DNA of 64,000 nt from an uncultured Rothia sp. (GCA_946222285.1 CAMIIP010000002.1:1-64000), one strand, 5' to 3'. Positions 1 through 8,186 are shown, counted from the first letter of the stretch. The notes: generated from the sequence alone by a model not told the origin. Numbers and translations are program-made.

Positions 1-54
1 GTGTGGTGGGGCCGTTGTCTAGTTGGTGGGGGGTACCCCTTATGAATAAGCCTC
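1..54 (+). repeat. Partial copy of a short terminal-inverted-repeat element (cut by window edge)
   Basis: The last 20 nt (35-54) end in CCTTATGAATAAGCCTC, the same terminus as the elements at 14112-14176 and 39196-39269 (there inverted). The bases before it (TCTAGTTGGTGG) also resemble the interior of those copies. The other end lies outside the window. It is non-coding and sits beyond the icd terminator. Confidence 0.55.
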
Positions 55-170
55 TGTATTGAAAATCTCAATTTCGTCGAATAGCAAGTTTGCTGTTGCT
101 TTGTTTGATGGAGAAAAATCATTTAACCATCTATTCTTAGACGTAATCCATTCGCTGCGCATAAAAATTT

Positions 171-212
171 ATGCTGGGTGGAAGAGCATTTAAATATCCT
201 TCCACCCAGCAT
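171..212 (-). terminator. Rho-independent terminator of icd
   Basis: A 14-bp perfect stem (ATGCTGGGTGGAAG at 171-184, complement at 199-212) lies 15 nt past the icd stop. On the minus strand it is followed by an AAATTTTTA run. Confidence 0.8.
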
Positions 213-226
213 TCCTTTCTGGGGTG

Positions 227-2446
227 TTACTGTATGACAGCCAAAATCTCATTCAGCTTCGCCGAAGGCCGCATTGCCGCCTCAGCCTTTTCGTCGGAGG
301 GGCGGTAGTAGCCGCCCAGTTCAACGGCTGAACCCTGAACGCCAAGAAGCTCAGCGTTGATAGCGTCCTCGTTCTCAGAAAGAGCCTTAGCCACAGGAGC
401 GAACTTCTCCGCCAACTCGGGGCTAGCAGTCTGATTAGCCAGCTCCTCAGCCCAGTACTTGGTCAGGTAGAAGTGCGATCCGCGGTTGTCGATCTCGCCA
501 ACCTTGCGGGAAGGGGACTTGTTCTCGTTCAAGAAAGTGCCGGTTGCGGCGTCCAAAGTATCAGCAAGAACCTGAGCAGCCTTGTTATCGGTAGTCTTCG
601 CCAGGTGCTCGAACGAAGCAGCCAAAGCCAAGAACTCACCCAAAGAATCCCAGCGCAAGTGGTTTTCCTCCACCAACTGCTGAACGTGCTTAGGAGCAGA
701 ACCGCCCGCACCGGTCTCGAACAAACCGCCACCATTAATCAAAGGAACAATCGAAAGCATCTTCGCAGAGGTACCGAGTTCCAAAATGGGGAAGAGGTCA
801 GTCAGGTAGTCACGCAGAACGTTACCGGAAACCGAAATGGTGTCCTCGCCCTTGCGGATACGGTCAATCGAGAACTGAGTAGCTTCCTCAGGGGAAAGGA
901 TACGAATATCCAAGCCCTCAGTATCGTGCTCAGGCAGGTACTGGTTGACCTTAGCAATCAGGTTGCGGTCGTGAGCGCGTGACTCATCCAACCAGAAAAC
1001 AGCGGGAGTCTTCGAATCACGAGCGCGAGTTACAGCAAGCTTGACCCAGTCCTGAACAGGGATGTCCTTGGTCTGGCATGCACGCCAGATATCGCCAGCC
1101 TGAACGTCGTGTTCAATGAGAACAGTACCGTCAGAAGCAACAACCTGAACCTTGCCCTCGGTTTCGATTTCGAAGGTCTTATCGTGTGAGCCGTATTCTT
1201 CAGCCTTCTGAGCCATCAAACCAACGTTGGGAACGGTGCCCATGGTGGTGGGATCAAAGGCGCCGTTCTTCTTGCAGTCATCAACCACAACCTGATAGAT
1301 GCCAGCGTAAGAAGAATCGGGGAGAACTGCCAGGGTGTCCTGTTCCTGGTTGTCCTTGTTCCACATATGACCGGAGGTGCGGATCATGGCGGGCATGGAC
1401 GCGTCCACAATGACGTCGGAAGGCACGTGCAGGTTGGTGATGCCCTTATCGGAGTTCACCATGGCAAGTGCGGGACCTTCTGCCAAGCCCTTTTCGATCT
1501 CTGAACGAACGCCGTCCTGAATATCAGCGGGAAGAGCGTCGATACCGGAGAGGATTGCACCCAAACCGTTGTTGCCGGTCAGACCAGCCTTGTTGAGCTG
1601 CTCACCGTACTTGGAGAAGAGCTCAGGGAAGAACGCGCGCACCACATGACCGAAAATGATGGGGTCAGATACCTTCATCATGGTTGCCTTCAGGTGTACC
1701 GAAAGCAGAACGCCGGTTTCTTTGGCGAGTGCAATCTGATCCTTGAGGAATTCGTCCAGTGCTGCGGCGTTCATGAAGGTGCCGTCTACAATCTCGCCGC
1801 GCAATACGGGCAGGGATTCCTTAAGAACCTTTACAGTACCGTCGTTAGCTACGTGTTGAATCTTCAGCGTATCGTCAGCTTCGATAATTACTGACTTCTC
1901 GTTGTCGCGGAAGTCAGCCTTGCCCATGGTTGCCACTGAAGTCTTGGAATCAGCGGACCAAGCACCCATCGAGTGAGGATTCTTGCGAGCGTAGTTCTTC
2001 ACCGAAAGGGGAGCGCGGCGGTCAGAGTTGCCCTCACGCAGAACGGGGTTTACAGCCGAACCCTTCACGCGGTCGTAGCGTGTACGAACGTCCTCGTCTT
2101 TAGCGTCTTTGACTTCCTCGGGGTAATCAGGAATCGCAAAACCTGCAGCCTGAAGTTCGGCGATAGCAGCCTTAAGCTGAGGCACGGACGCCGAGATGTT
2201 AGGAAGCTTGATGATGTTAGCTTCGGGAGTCTTTGCCAATTCGCCGAGCTCCGCAAGAGCATCTGCTACCTTCTGATCCTCTTCGAGGTAGTCGGGGAAC
2301 TGGGCAAGAATGCGACCTGCAAGAGAGATGTCGCGGGTTTCGATTTCTACACCTGCGCTAGCGGCGAATGCTTCAACAATCGGCTTGAACGAGTAGGTGG
2401 CGAGCAGAGGTGCTTCGTCGGTGTGGGTGTAAATAATCTTTGCCAT
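227..2446 (-). CDS. icd: NADP-dependent isocitrate dehydrogenase, monomeric type
   Basis: Cytosolic TCA-cycle enzyme that oxidatively decarboxylates isocitrate to 2-oxoglutarate and makes NADPH. The 739-residue chain matches the large monomeric IDH family (about 740 residues, as in Corynebacterium and Azotobacter) along its whole length. Family blocks visible include the N-terminal MAKIIYTHTDEAPLLATYS, NPVLREGNSDRRAP, LKATMMKVSDPIIFGHV, MPAMIRTSGHMWNKD and GGGLFETGAGGSAPKHVQQ. The open frame extends 28 codons further upstream, but the ATG at 2446 is preceded by GGGAGAT and begins exactly where the family begins, so I chose it. It is single-cistron, with its own terminator downstream and a divergent DUF488 gene upstream. 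No odd residues seen. Confidence 0.97.
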   Translation of the reverse strand: MAKIIYTHTDEAPLLATYSFKPIVEAFAASAGVEIETRDISLAGRILAQFPDYLEEDQKVADALAELGELAKTPEANIIKLPNISASVPQLKAAIAELQAAGFAIPDYPEEVKDAKDEDVRTRYDRVKGSAVNPVLREGNSDRRAPLSVKNYARKNPHSMGAWSADSKTSVATMGKADFRDNEKSVIIEADDTLKIQHVANDGTVKVLKESLPVLRGEIVDGTFMNAAALDEFLKDQIALAKETGVLLSVHLKATMMKVSDPIIFGHVVRAFFPELFSKYGEQLNKAGLTGNNGLGAILSGIDALPADIQDGVRSEIEKGLAEGPALAMVNSDKGITNLHVPSDVIVDASMPAMIRTSGHMWNKDNQEQDTLAVLPDSSYAGIYQVVVDDCKKNGAFDPTTMGTVPNVGLMAQKAEEYGSHDKTFEIETEGKVQVVASDGTVLIEHDVQAGDIWRACQTKDIPVQDWVKLAVTRARDSKTPAVFWLDESRAHDRNLIAKVNQYLPEHDTEGLDIRILSPEEATQFSIDRIRKGEDTISVSGNVLRDYLTDLFPILELGTSAKMLSIVPLINGGGLFETGAGGSAPKHVQQLVEENHLRWDSLGEFLALAASFEHLAKTTDNKAAQVLADTLDAATGTFLNENKSPSRKVGEIDNRGSHFYLTKYWAEELANQTASPELAEKFAPVAKALSENEDAINAELLGVQGSAVELGGYYRPSDEKAEAAMRPSAKLNEILAVIQ

Positions 2447-2648
2447 TGCAGAAATCTCCCAAAATTTAGGTGTTATTGTCTCGTAAACCAGAATACCCTC
2501 CTGTGCCCGTGACCACAGAATACTTCTCATGCCAGCAGCAATTTTCTTAGTTTTTATGACGACGGCGCTCAGTTTGTTACCGGGGCAGGGCTGTTTGTGC
2601 CAGGCTTAGAAGTAGAACACTGCATCACCAGACTCGGGGAGAATCGCA

Positions 2649-3038
2649 ATGAAAATTCACACTAAACGCATTTATGAAGAAGCCGCCCAGAGTGATGGCA
2701 CCCGTATCTTAGTAGATCGGCTGTGGCCGCGGGGTATCTCAAAGGAGAAAGCTGATTTCGATGACTGGACGAAAGATCTCGCTCCCTCCACCGAGGCGCG
2801 CAAGGAGTTCAATCACGACCCCGATAAGTTTGAAGAGTTCTCCCATCGGTATGAGCAGGAGCTTGACGAGAGCGAAGAAGCTCAGGATTATCTGGAAAAG
2901 CTCAAGAAGGATAAACCCGCTAACCTCACCCTGCTCTTTGCCGCCAAAGATACCGAGCACAACCACGCGCTCGTCCTGCAGAAGTATCTGCAGAAACACA
3001 TATCCGGTGCCAAACTGGGACACGGTGCGGGGGAGTAG
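2649..3038 (+). CDS. DUF488 family protein (YeaO-like)
   Basis: Small 129-residue protein of the DUF488 family; its biochemical function is not known. It shows the family pattern of an N-terminal VDRLWPRGISKEKADFDDWTKDLAPS block, a central acidic helical part, and LTLLFAAKDTEHNHALVLQKYL near the end. It has no signal peptide or membrane segment, so it is probably cytosolic. The ATG at 2649 has a GGGGAG ribosome-binding site 7 nt upstream. It lies divergent from icd and 30 nt ahead of the Nudix-LOG gene, which has its own -10 element, so an operon is not required. Confidence 0.85.
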   Translation: MKIHTKRIYEEAAQSDGTRILVDRLWPRGISKEKADFDDWTKDLAPSTEARKEFNHDPDKFEEFSHRYEQELDESEEAQDYLEKLKKDKPANLTLLFAAKDTEHNHALVLQKYLQKHISGAKLGHGAGE

Positions 3039-3055
3039 CCCTCGCCCAAAAGTTT

Positions 3056-3061
3056 TATAGT
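3056..3061 (+). promoter_or_regulatory. -10 element for a probably leaderless mRNA (Nudix-LOG gene)
   Basis: TATAGT ends 7 nt before the ATG at 3069 and there is no Shine-Dalgarno sequence. Transcription would start at or next to the start codon. Confidence 0.55.
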
Positions 3062-3068
3062 TAGAGAC

Positions 3069-4070
3069 ATGGCTTCTTTTATTTCTGTCTCCGCCGTCGT
3101 TTTCCGTAACGGGTCGGGGGAAGTTCTGACCGTTCGCAAGCGCGGAACCACCGGTTTTATGCTGCCAGGCGGCAAGCCCGAGGAGGGTGAGGGCGCGGCG
3201 TCTACAGCAATTCGCGAGGTGCAAGAAGAACTCAATGTGCACCTTACCAAGAACGATATTGAATACATGGGCACCTACATTGCCCCGGCGCTGAATGAGG
3301 CGGGGTGCGAGGTGCGTGCCCACGTTTTTGAGTGGCAACCTGCCGATACTGGCTCCTACGAAATGCTTAAAGATTTGAGCCCGTCTGCCGAGATCGACGA
3401 GTTCCTCTGGGTTCATCCAGAAAACGGCGATATGCGAAATCAGGCACCGCTCAACACCAACTGTGTCTTTCCTAAATTGGAAAAGATACCCCTCCAAACC
3501 GAAGAAGCTCATCTTTCTCCAAACACTGCCCAGCAGAAGGCGCTGGGCGTTTTTCTAGGCTCTTCACGGGGTAAGGATCCCCGTTTTGCGCAGGTTGCCC
3601 GTGAACTTGGCGGTGCTCTTGCTGCAAACCATATTTCTTTGGTTTACGGTGGCGGACGCACGGGGCTCATGGGGGAGCTGGCGGACGGCGCCCATCTGGG
3701 CGGCGGCACGGTCTTCGGTATTATTCCGCGTTTCATGGTGGAGAAAGAGAAGGCGCATACGGGAATTTCTAACCTGGAAATCGTTGCCAATATGCACGAG
3801 CGTAAGGCTCGTATGGCAGAGCTTGCCGATGCCTTTGTGGCTTTACCTGGCGGGCCGGGAACGCTGGAAGAATTTTTTGAGGTCTGGACCTGGGGGCATC
3901 TCAAACTGCATCAGAAGCCCGTTATCTTGCTGAACGTTGACGGATTCTGGAATCCCCTCATTACGATGATTGAATCCATGCAGCAGGCTGGCTTCGTCGA
4001 TCCCAGTTATCAGGAGAATCTTTCGGTTGTCAGTTCGGTGGAGGAGCTACTAGAAATATTTTCCACATAA
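3069..4070 (+). CDS. Nudix hydrolase fused to a LOG-type nucleotide phosphoribohydrolase
   Basis: Two-domain protein of 333 residues. Residues 1-130 are a Nudix domain with a near-canonical Nudix box (GGKPEEGEGAAS, then REVQEELNV), expected to split nucleoside diphosphate-X compounds to nucleotides. After a linker (about 131-155), residues 158-333 form a LOG / TIGR00730 Rossmann domain: FLGSSRG near its start, YGGGRTGLMG, MHERKARM and the PGGPGTLEEFFE signature with the catalytic Glu. LOG enzymes release a free base from a nucleoside 5'-monophosphate (cytokinin ribotide or AMP). A joint action, Nudix making an NMP and LOG cleaving it, is inference. The frame is continuous across the joint, with no sign of a frameshift. 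It is followed by a hairpin terminator. Confidence 0.9.
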   Translation: MASFISVSAVVFRNGSGEVLTVRKRGTTGFMLPGGKPEEGEGAASTAIREVQEELNVHLTKNDIEYMGTYIAPALNEAGCEVRAHVFEWQPADTGSYEMLKDLSPSAEIDEFLWVHPENGDMRNQAPLNTNCVFPKLEKIPLQTEEAHLSPNTAQQKALGVFLGSSRGKDPRFAQVARELGGALAANHISLVYGGGRTGLMGELADGAHLGGGTVFGIIPRFMVEKEKAHTGISNLEIVANMHERKARMAELADAFVALPGGPGTLEEFFEVWTWGHLKLHQKPVILLNVDGFWNPLITMIESMQQAGFVDPSYQENLSVVSSVEELLEIFST

Positions 4071-4090
4071 TCTGCGACATCTGAACAAGT

Positions 4091-4126
4091 GTGCCCGACC
4101 CAGTACCTGAGTCGGGCACTACTGTT
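4091..4126 (+). terminator. Terminator after the Nudix-LOG gene
   Basis: The 9-bp stem GTGCCCGAC / GTCGGGCAC (4091-4099, 4111-4119) is followed by TACTGTTTTTG. The open frame that begins with GTG at 4091 starts inside this hairpin, which argues against using that GTG as the next gene's start. Confidence 0.7.
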
Positions 4127-4141
4127 TTTGCCTGGTATCAG

Positions 4142-4147
4142 TACTGT
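4142..4147 (+). promoter_or_regulatory. -10 element, probably leaderless (S9 peptidase)
   Basis: TACTGT ends 6 nt before the ATG at 4154, with no Shine-Dalgarno sequence between. Confidence 0.45.
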
Positions 4148-4153
4148 AGTGAT

Positions 4154-6184
4154 ATGAGCGAAAACACCTACCTTGAATCCCTGATAGCTGCCCCGCGCAT
4201 CACCGATCTCACCGCCAACCGTAACGGCGACGTCGTCGTGAGCGTTAGTACCCTCAACAAAGACGGCTCAAAATATCGCAATCAACTCTTTTCTATGGGA
4301 GTTGCGGGGGAGAACTTCTCATACTGGCCACTGACCGCGCCCGATTCCGGCGCACGCCTTTTGGCGCTCTCGGCTGCCGGTGGCATCTACATCTCGCTGG
4401 ATAAAGACGTAGACGGCGCCGAACAGAAGAGCCTGCAGGGCTTCTATAAACTTCCCGAGCGCGGCGAACCACAACTCGTGTTTAGCTTTCCAGGCGGCGT
4501 GGACCACTTGGAAGTGCGCGGTCGCTCTACCGGCGAGCTCTTCATTTTCTCAGCAGATGCCGTTGCCGAAGATTTTGAAAGCGCCGCAAAATTACTCGAT
4601 GCTCGCGAGAAGCAGGGCGTGAGCGCTATTTTGCACGAGGAATTCCCTACACGATACTGGGATCGGGACCATGGAATTGGTGAGAAAGCCCTTTTCGTCA
4701 AGGAATCCGACAAGCGAATCCGGCGTATTGAGCTACCTCAGGGTGTTCTCACAGGTTTCAACGTAGACCGTACCGGACGACGCGCGATGGTCAGTATCAA
4801 ACGCGAATTACGCGGTGTGCACGAACGCAACCATATCTTTCTCGTTGATCTCTTTGGCAAAGAAGAAACCGTGCTGATCTGTGAAGGAGGGGAGCGAGAA
4901 TCATTTTCTGTAGCGAATTTTAGCCCTTCAGACCGGAAAGCTTTTATCTACAGAGAGCGTCCCTGGCTACAAGATCAGTCTCTCCATATTGCTCTCTGCA
5001 TCTACGATTTCGAGACCAAACAGCTTACCGAGCAACTGACTGACCTTGACATTTGGCCCGAGAAGGCAGTGTGGATTGATGAAGATCATATTGCCGTTGT
5101 TGCCGATTATCGAGGTGCCTCGGCGATTTTCCGTGCTGAAGTTAATGGTGCTTCCAAACAGCTCACCAACGATAGCAATCACTATTCCTCGCTGTTCTAC
5201 TCCCGCGGTAGCCTGGTGGCTCTCCAAGATAATCATGCCCGTGCGCCGTACCCTGTACGAATTAGCGACGATACCGGCGCAGTCAGAGAATTTCCCGGCT
5301 CACCCGTAGCCCCCTTCGAAGCACCTGGCAGGCTCGAAAAACTCACCACTGTGGTAGAAGACGGCACCGAAATAACCTCCTGGCTAGCACTGCCCGAAGC
5401 ATCTAAAAACTTTGACAACGCACAGGGTGGTGAAACTCCAGAAGGTTCCTTCCCTCTGGTGGTTTTTGCCCACGGCGGCCCCTGGGGCTCCTGGACCTAC
5501 CGATGGAATCCCTGGGTACTCACCGAAGCGGGCTTCGCCGTTCTACTTCCCGATCCGGGAATCTCCACCGGCTACGGGCAGAAAATGATTGACCGAGGCG
5601 GGCATTCCATCGGCGCTGAACCCTACACCGACATTATGGCTGTGATCGAAGAAGTCTCCCAGCGTAGCGATATCGACGGCGAACGAGCGGCATTTATGGG
5701 CGGTTCTTACGGCGGCTATATGACCAACTGGGTCGCCGGCCACCAGGGCAAACGCTTCAAATGCTATATCACCCACGCTTCTATCTGGAACCAGGAGCAC
5801 ATGTATTCAACCACCGATAACGGTGCCTGGCACGAGTGGATGTGGGAATCAGAAGATAACGTTCGTAACGAATACTCACCCCATCGTTTTGCCACTGAAA
5901 TTCAAGCCCCCATGCTGGTTATTCACGGCGATAAAGACTACCGTGTGCCCATCAGCCAGGCACACATGCTCTGGTTCGATCTCAAACGAAACTCACCCGA
6001 ACTCGACCACAAGTTCCTCTACTTTCCCGATGAAGGCCACTGGATTCTCAAACCCGGCAACTCCCGTATCTGGTATCAGACCGTACTTGCCTACCTGAAG
6101 AAGCACGTGTTGGGAGAAGAATTTGTAGTTCCTGAGCTCTTGGGAGAGCCTCATCCTAAGAGCTCAGGAACTACCGGGGAATAA
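4154..6184 (+). CDS. S9 family prolyl oligopeptidase / acylaminoacyl peptidase-like
   Basis: Serine peptidase of 676 residues. The N-terminal two thirds look like a beta-propeller of WD/DPP-like repeats. The C-terminal third is an alpha/beta hydrolase with HGGPWGSW (oxyanion region), the nucleophile elbow GGSYGGYM (Ser at about residue 518 from the chosen start), HGDKDYRVP (Asp) and DEGHW (His). Such enzymes cleave short peptides, after Pro or from acylated N-termini; this one's specificity cannot be read from sequence. No signal peptide, so cytosolic. I chose the ATG at 4154 because the longer GTG start at 4091 lies in a terminator. Oddity: the last 20 codons contain a perfect 17-bp inverted repeat (6125-6174), giving a low-complexity C-terminus. 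Confidence 0.9.
   Translation: MSENTYLESLIAAPRITDLTANRNGDVVVSVSTLNKDGSKYRNQLFSMGVAGENFSYWPLTAPDSGARLLALSAAGGIYISLDKDVDGAEQKSLQGFYKLPERGEPQLVFSFPGGVDHLEVRGRSTGELFIFSADAVAEDFESAAKLLDAREKQGVSAILHEEFPTRYWDRDHGIGEKALFVKESDKRIRRIELPQGVLTGFNVDRTGRRAMVSIKRELRGVHERNHIFLVDLFGKEETVLICEGGERESFSVANFSPSDRKAFIYRERPWLQDQSLHIALCIYDFETKQLTEQLTDLDIWPEKAVWIDEDHIAVVADYRGASAIFRAEVNGASKQLTNDSNHYSSLFYSRGSLVALQDNHARAPYPVRISDDTGAVREFPGSPVAPFEAPGRLEKLTTVVEDGTEITSWLALPEASKNFDNAQGGETPEGSFPLVVFAHGGPWGSWTYRWNPWVLTEAGFAVLLPDPGISTGYGQKMIDRGGHSIGAEPYTDIMAVIEEVSQRSDIDGERAAFMGGSYGGYMTNWVAGHQGKRFKCYITHASIWNQEHMYSTTDNGAWHEWMWESEDNVRNEYSPHRFATEIQAPMLVIHGDKDYRVPISQAHMLWFDLKRNSPELDHKFLYFPDEGHWILKPGNSRIWYQTVLAYLKKHVLGEEFVVPELLGEPHPKSSGTTGE
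6125..6174. repeat. Perfect 17-bp inverted repeat overlapping the 3' end of the S9 peptidase gene
   Basis: Arms GTAGTTCCTGAGCTCTT (6125-6141) and its exact complement (6158-6174) flank a 16-nt loop, all inside coding sequence and ending 10 nt before the end of the gene. No T-run follows, so it may act as an mRNA 3' stabiliser or transcription barrier rather than a classical terminator. Confidence 0.8.
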
Positions 6185-6190
6185 AATTGC

Positions 6191-6229
6191 GGTGCACAAA
6201 CTTGTACACGGTGAAATAATTTGTGCACC
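6191..6229 (+). promoter_or_regulatory. Inverted repeats between the S9 peptidase and the RclA-like gene: operator or terminator
   Basis: GGTGCACAAA (6191-6200) pairs with TTTGTGCACC (6220-6229). In between, TTGTACAC (6202-6209) forms a second, tighter near-palindrome with GTGCACAA (6192-6199). Three similar half-sites just upstream of an oxidant-response gene suggest an operator. A short T-rich stretch afterwards (CTAATTTTC) also allows a terminator reading. Confidence 0.5.
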
Positions 6230-6257
6230 CTAATTTTCTCGATCAAGGAGCGGCAAA

Positions 6258-7667
6258 ATGAGCGAAAAACTACACTTTGATTTAGTTGTCATTGGCTTTG
6301 GTAAGGCGGGTAAAACCCTCGCCGGTGCCTATGCGCAGACCGGCAAATCGGTGGCGTTAGTTGAACAATCAGCGCAGATGTACGGGGGAACCTGCATCAA
6401 TATCGGCTGTGTTCCTACCAAGGCGCTAGTGCACCGCTCAGAACGTGCCGCTTCTTCGGCAGAAAACCAAGATTCTGAGAAGAACACGAATTTAATGCAG
6501 GACTGGTCTGATGCGGTGACCTTCCGCGATAACCTCACCGCAGCCATGCGCGCAAAGAACAAGGAACTGTTAACTTCCCACGAGAGTGCCACCCTCATCG
6601 ACGGCCACGCGCGTTTCCTCTCTGACACCGAGATCGAGGTAACCGGCGGTTCCGATACCCTGCTCCTGACAGCCGAAAACTTCGTCATTAACACCGGTGC
6701 CACAGCGGTGATTCCGCCGATTGAGGGCATTAAGGATTCTCAGCGCGTTTTCACCTCCACCGAAATTCAGCGTGTCTCACCGCGTCCTGATCGTTTAGCA
6801 GTAGTCGGTGCCGGACCCATCGGATTAGAATTTGCCGGCATGTTTGCCGGTTTTGGATCCGAGGTAACCGTCTTCAACTCGGCAGCCGCCCCCTTCTCCC
6901 GCAACGACGACGACGTAGCCCAGACCGCAAGCAAGATTTTAGAAGAAAGCGGGGTCAGGTTTATTAACAAATCGACCGTGAGCGCTTTCTCAGACTCTAC
7001 GGATGCTGTGAAAGTCAGCTTTACCCAGGAAGACTCCTCAGAGCCGAGCTACGAAGAATTTAATGCGGTGTTGGTGGCTACCGGGCGCCGTCCGGCAACG
7101 GACAATCTGGGACTGGAAAACACCTCCATCAAGCTCACCCAAAAGGGAGCGGTAGAGGTGAACGAGTACTTAGAGACCAGCGTGCCCGGAATCTTCGCCG
7201 TGGGCGATGTAAACGGCGGTCCGCAGTTTACCTATATCTCCCTCGATGATTTCAGAATCGTACTTGATCAGCTCACCGGTTCGGGTAAACGCACCACGAA
7301 CGAGCGCACCGCTGTGCCCAATACCGTATTTATGACTCCGCCGCTCTCTTCTGTAGGAATCACAGAGAAAGAGGCTAAAGAGCGGGGAATCGCTATCAAA
7401 GTAGCGGTCAAGTCTGTGGCGCAAATTGCCGCTATGCCCAAGGCAAAAATCCTTGAGGATCCTCGCGGAATCATGAAATTTATTATCGATGCAGAAACTG
7501 ACCAGATTCTGGGCGCTCAGCTTTTGGTTCTTGAATCAACCGAGCTGATTAATCTGGTGGCGCTAGCCATGCGTCATAAAATTACGGCAACCGAGCTTCA
7601 GAACTCCATCTTCACGCACCCTTCTATCATCGAGGGACTGAACGAAGTGTTGGGTGCGGCTCAATAA
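6258..7667 (+). CDS. rclA: RclA-like flavin disulfide reductase (probable hypothiocyanite / Cu-linked oxidant defence)
   Basis: FAD-dependent pyridine-nucleotide disulfide oxidoreductase, 469 residues, full length. The N-terminus (VVIGFGKAGKTLA, then GGTCINIGCVPTK with redox Cys46 and Cys51) is very close to E. coli RclA. An NAD(P)H-binding GAGPIGLEFAG follows near 190, FAVGDVNGGPQFTYISLDDFRI near 315, and the C-terminal dimer motif HPSIIEGLNE. RclA in E. coli protects against HOCl, and RclA/MerA/Har relatives reduce hypothiocyanous acid (known for the family). The same role here is inferred. The start ATG has AAGGAG 9 nt upstream. It is monocistronic, followed by a gene on the opposite strand. 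Mercuric reductase and dihydrolipoamide dehydrogenase are less likely: no HMA domain, and the N-terminus is RclA-specific. Confidence 0.85.
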   Translation: MSEKLHFDLVVIGFGKAGKTLAGAYAQTGKSVALVEQSAQMYGGTCINIGCVPTKALVHRSERAASSAENQDSEKNTNLMQDWSDAVTFRDNLTAAMRAKNKELLTSHESATLIDGHARFLSDTEIEVTGGSDTLLLTAENFVINTGATAVIPPIEGIKDSQRVFTSTEIQRVSPRPDRLAVVGAGPIGLEFAGMFAGFGSEVTVFNSAAAPFSRNDDDVAQTASKILEESGVRFINKSTVSAFSDSTDAVKVSFTQEDSSEPSYEEFNAVLVATGRRPATDNLGLENTSIKLTQKGAVEVNEYLETSVPGIFAVGDVNGGPQFTYISLDDFRIVLDQLTGSGKRTTNERTAVPNTVFMTPPLSSVGITEKEAKERGIAIKVAVKSVAQIAAMPKAKILEDPRGIMKFIIDAETDQILGAQLLVLESTELINLVALAMRHKITATELQNSIFTHPSIIEGLNEVLGAAQ

Positions 7668-7695
7668 GTTTCTTCTCAAACTGGCGCTACGGCAG

Positions 7696-8151
7696 CTATG
7701 ATTTCAGGCTGTTTTTAAAGTTGCCGTAGCGTTTGATGAGATTGATGCTGGGGGTAATATGCACTACTAGCCAGACCGGTGCGACCACAATAATCAGCAT
7801 ATAGAGCACTCTAAAGAGCGAGGACACCGAATCGCCGCCGGTATGTACGACCGTTCCCATCCAAGCAAGTAGACAAAACACCAGGAGCGTTGAAACCACA
7901 GCGTAGGCTAGACCCCACACGAGCTCTGACCTGCTGGAATAAGCCCTGGAATTGAGGTAAAGATGAAAGAACCGGTAGATTCCCTGTAGCGGGTTTGCCC
8001 CTTTGATTGCCGCTAGTCGTGGTCTTTTCTCTGATTCGATGTCTTCATCTTCGTCGAATCCATCAACAGACACAGCATCATAATCATCGTGCTGAGGTGC
8101 ATCATAGGTAGAGAGATGGTTCTTTGTTCCGGGGTTCTCTGAAGCAGGCAT
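7696..8151 (-). CDS. Small membrane protein, divergent DUF805-type
   Basis: Hypothetical protein, 151 residues from the ATG at 8151. The first half is acidic and soluble. The second half has two hydrophobic segments (AYAVVSTLLVFCLLAWMG and VLYMLIIVVAPVWLVV). The stretch FFHLYLNSRAYSSRSELVW resembles the start of DUF805 domains (F-S-GRASRSEFWW), and two clear DUF805 genes lie just downstream of its neighbour, so I treat it as a degenerate relative. The open frame can start at GTG 8232, but that would overlap the divergent pcp gene by 46 nt, so ATG 8151 is preferred. Function unknown. Confidence 0.6.
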   Translation of the reverse strand: MPASENPGTKNHLSTYDAPQHDDYDAVSVDGFDEDEDIESEKRPRLAAIKGANPLQGIYRFFHLYLNSRAYSSRSELVWGLAYAVVSTLLVFCLLAWMGTVVHTGGDSVSSLFRVLYMLIIVVAPVWLVVHITPSINLIKRYGNFKNSLKS

Positions 8152-8186
8152 AGGTGCAACTTTACCTAAGGAGTTGAAAACTCGCA

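Noticed and set aside
1..24. tRNA-like start (GGCCGTTGTCTAGTTGG)
   Set aside because: No cloverleaf can be completed downstream; the bases align better with the repeat family.
473..982. Long open frame opposite icd, as well as many similar frames opposite or within large genes
   Set aside because: They lie wholly inside well-supported genes and show no family motif; they are shadow frames.
3460..3560. Artefactual joining of separate Nudix and LOG genes by a frameshift
   Set aside because: The linker reads in frame without stop codons, there is no homopolymer run, and no second start with a ribosome-binding site precedes the LOG domain.
4091..4153. Upstream GTG start for the S9 peptidase adding 21 residues
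   Set aside because: It lies inside a terminator hairpin and has no ribosome-binding site.
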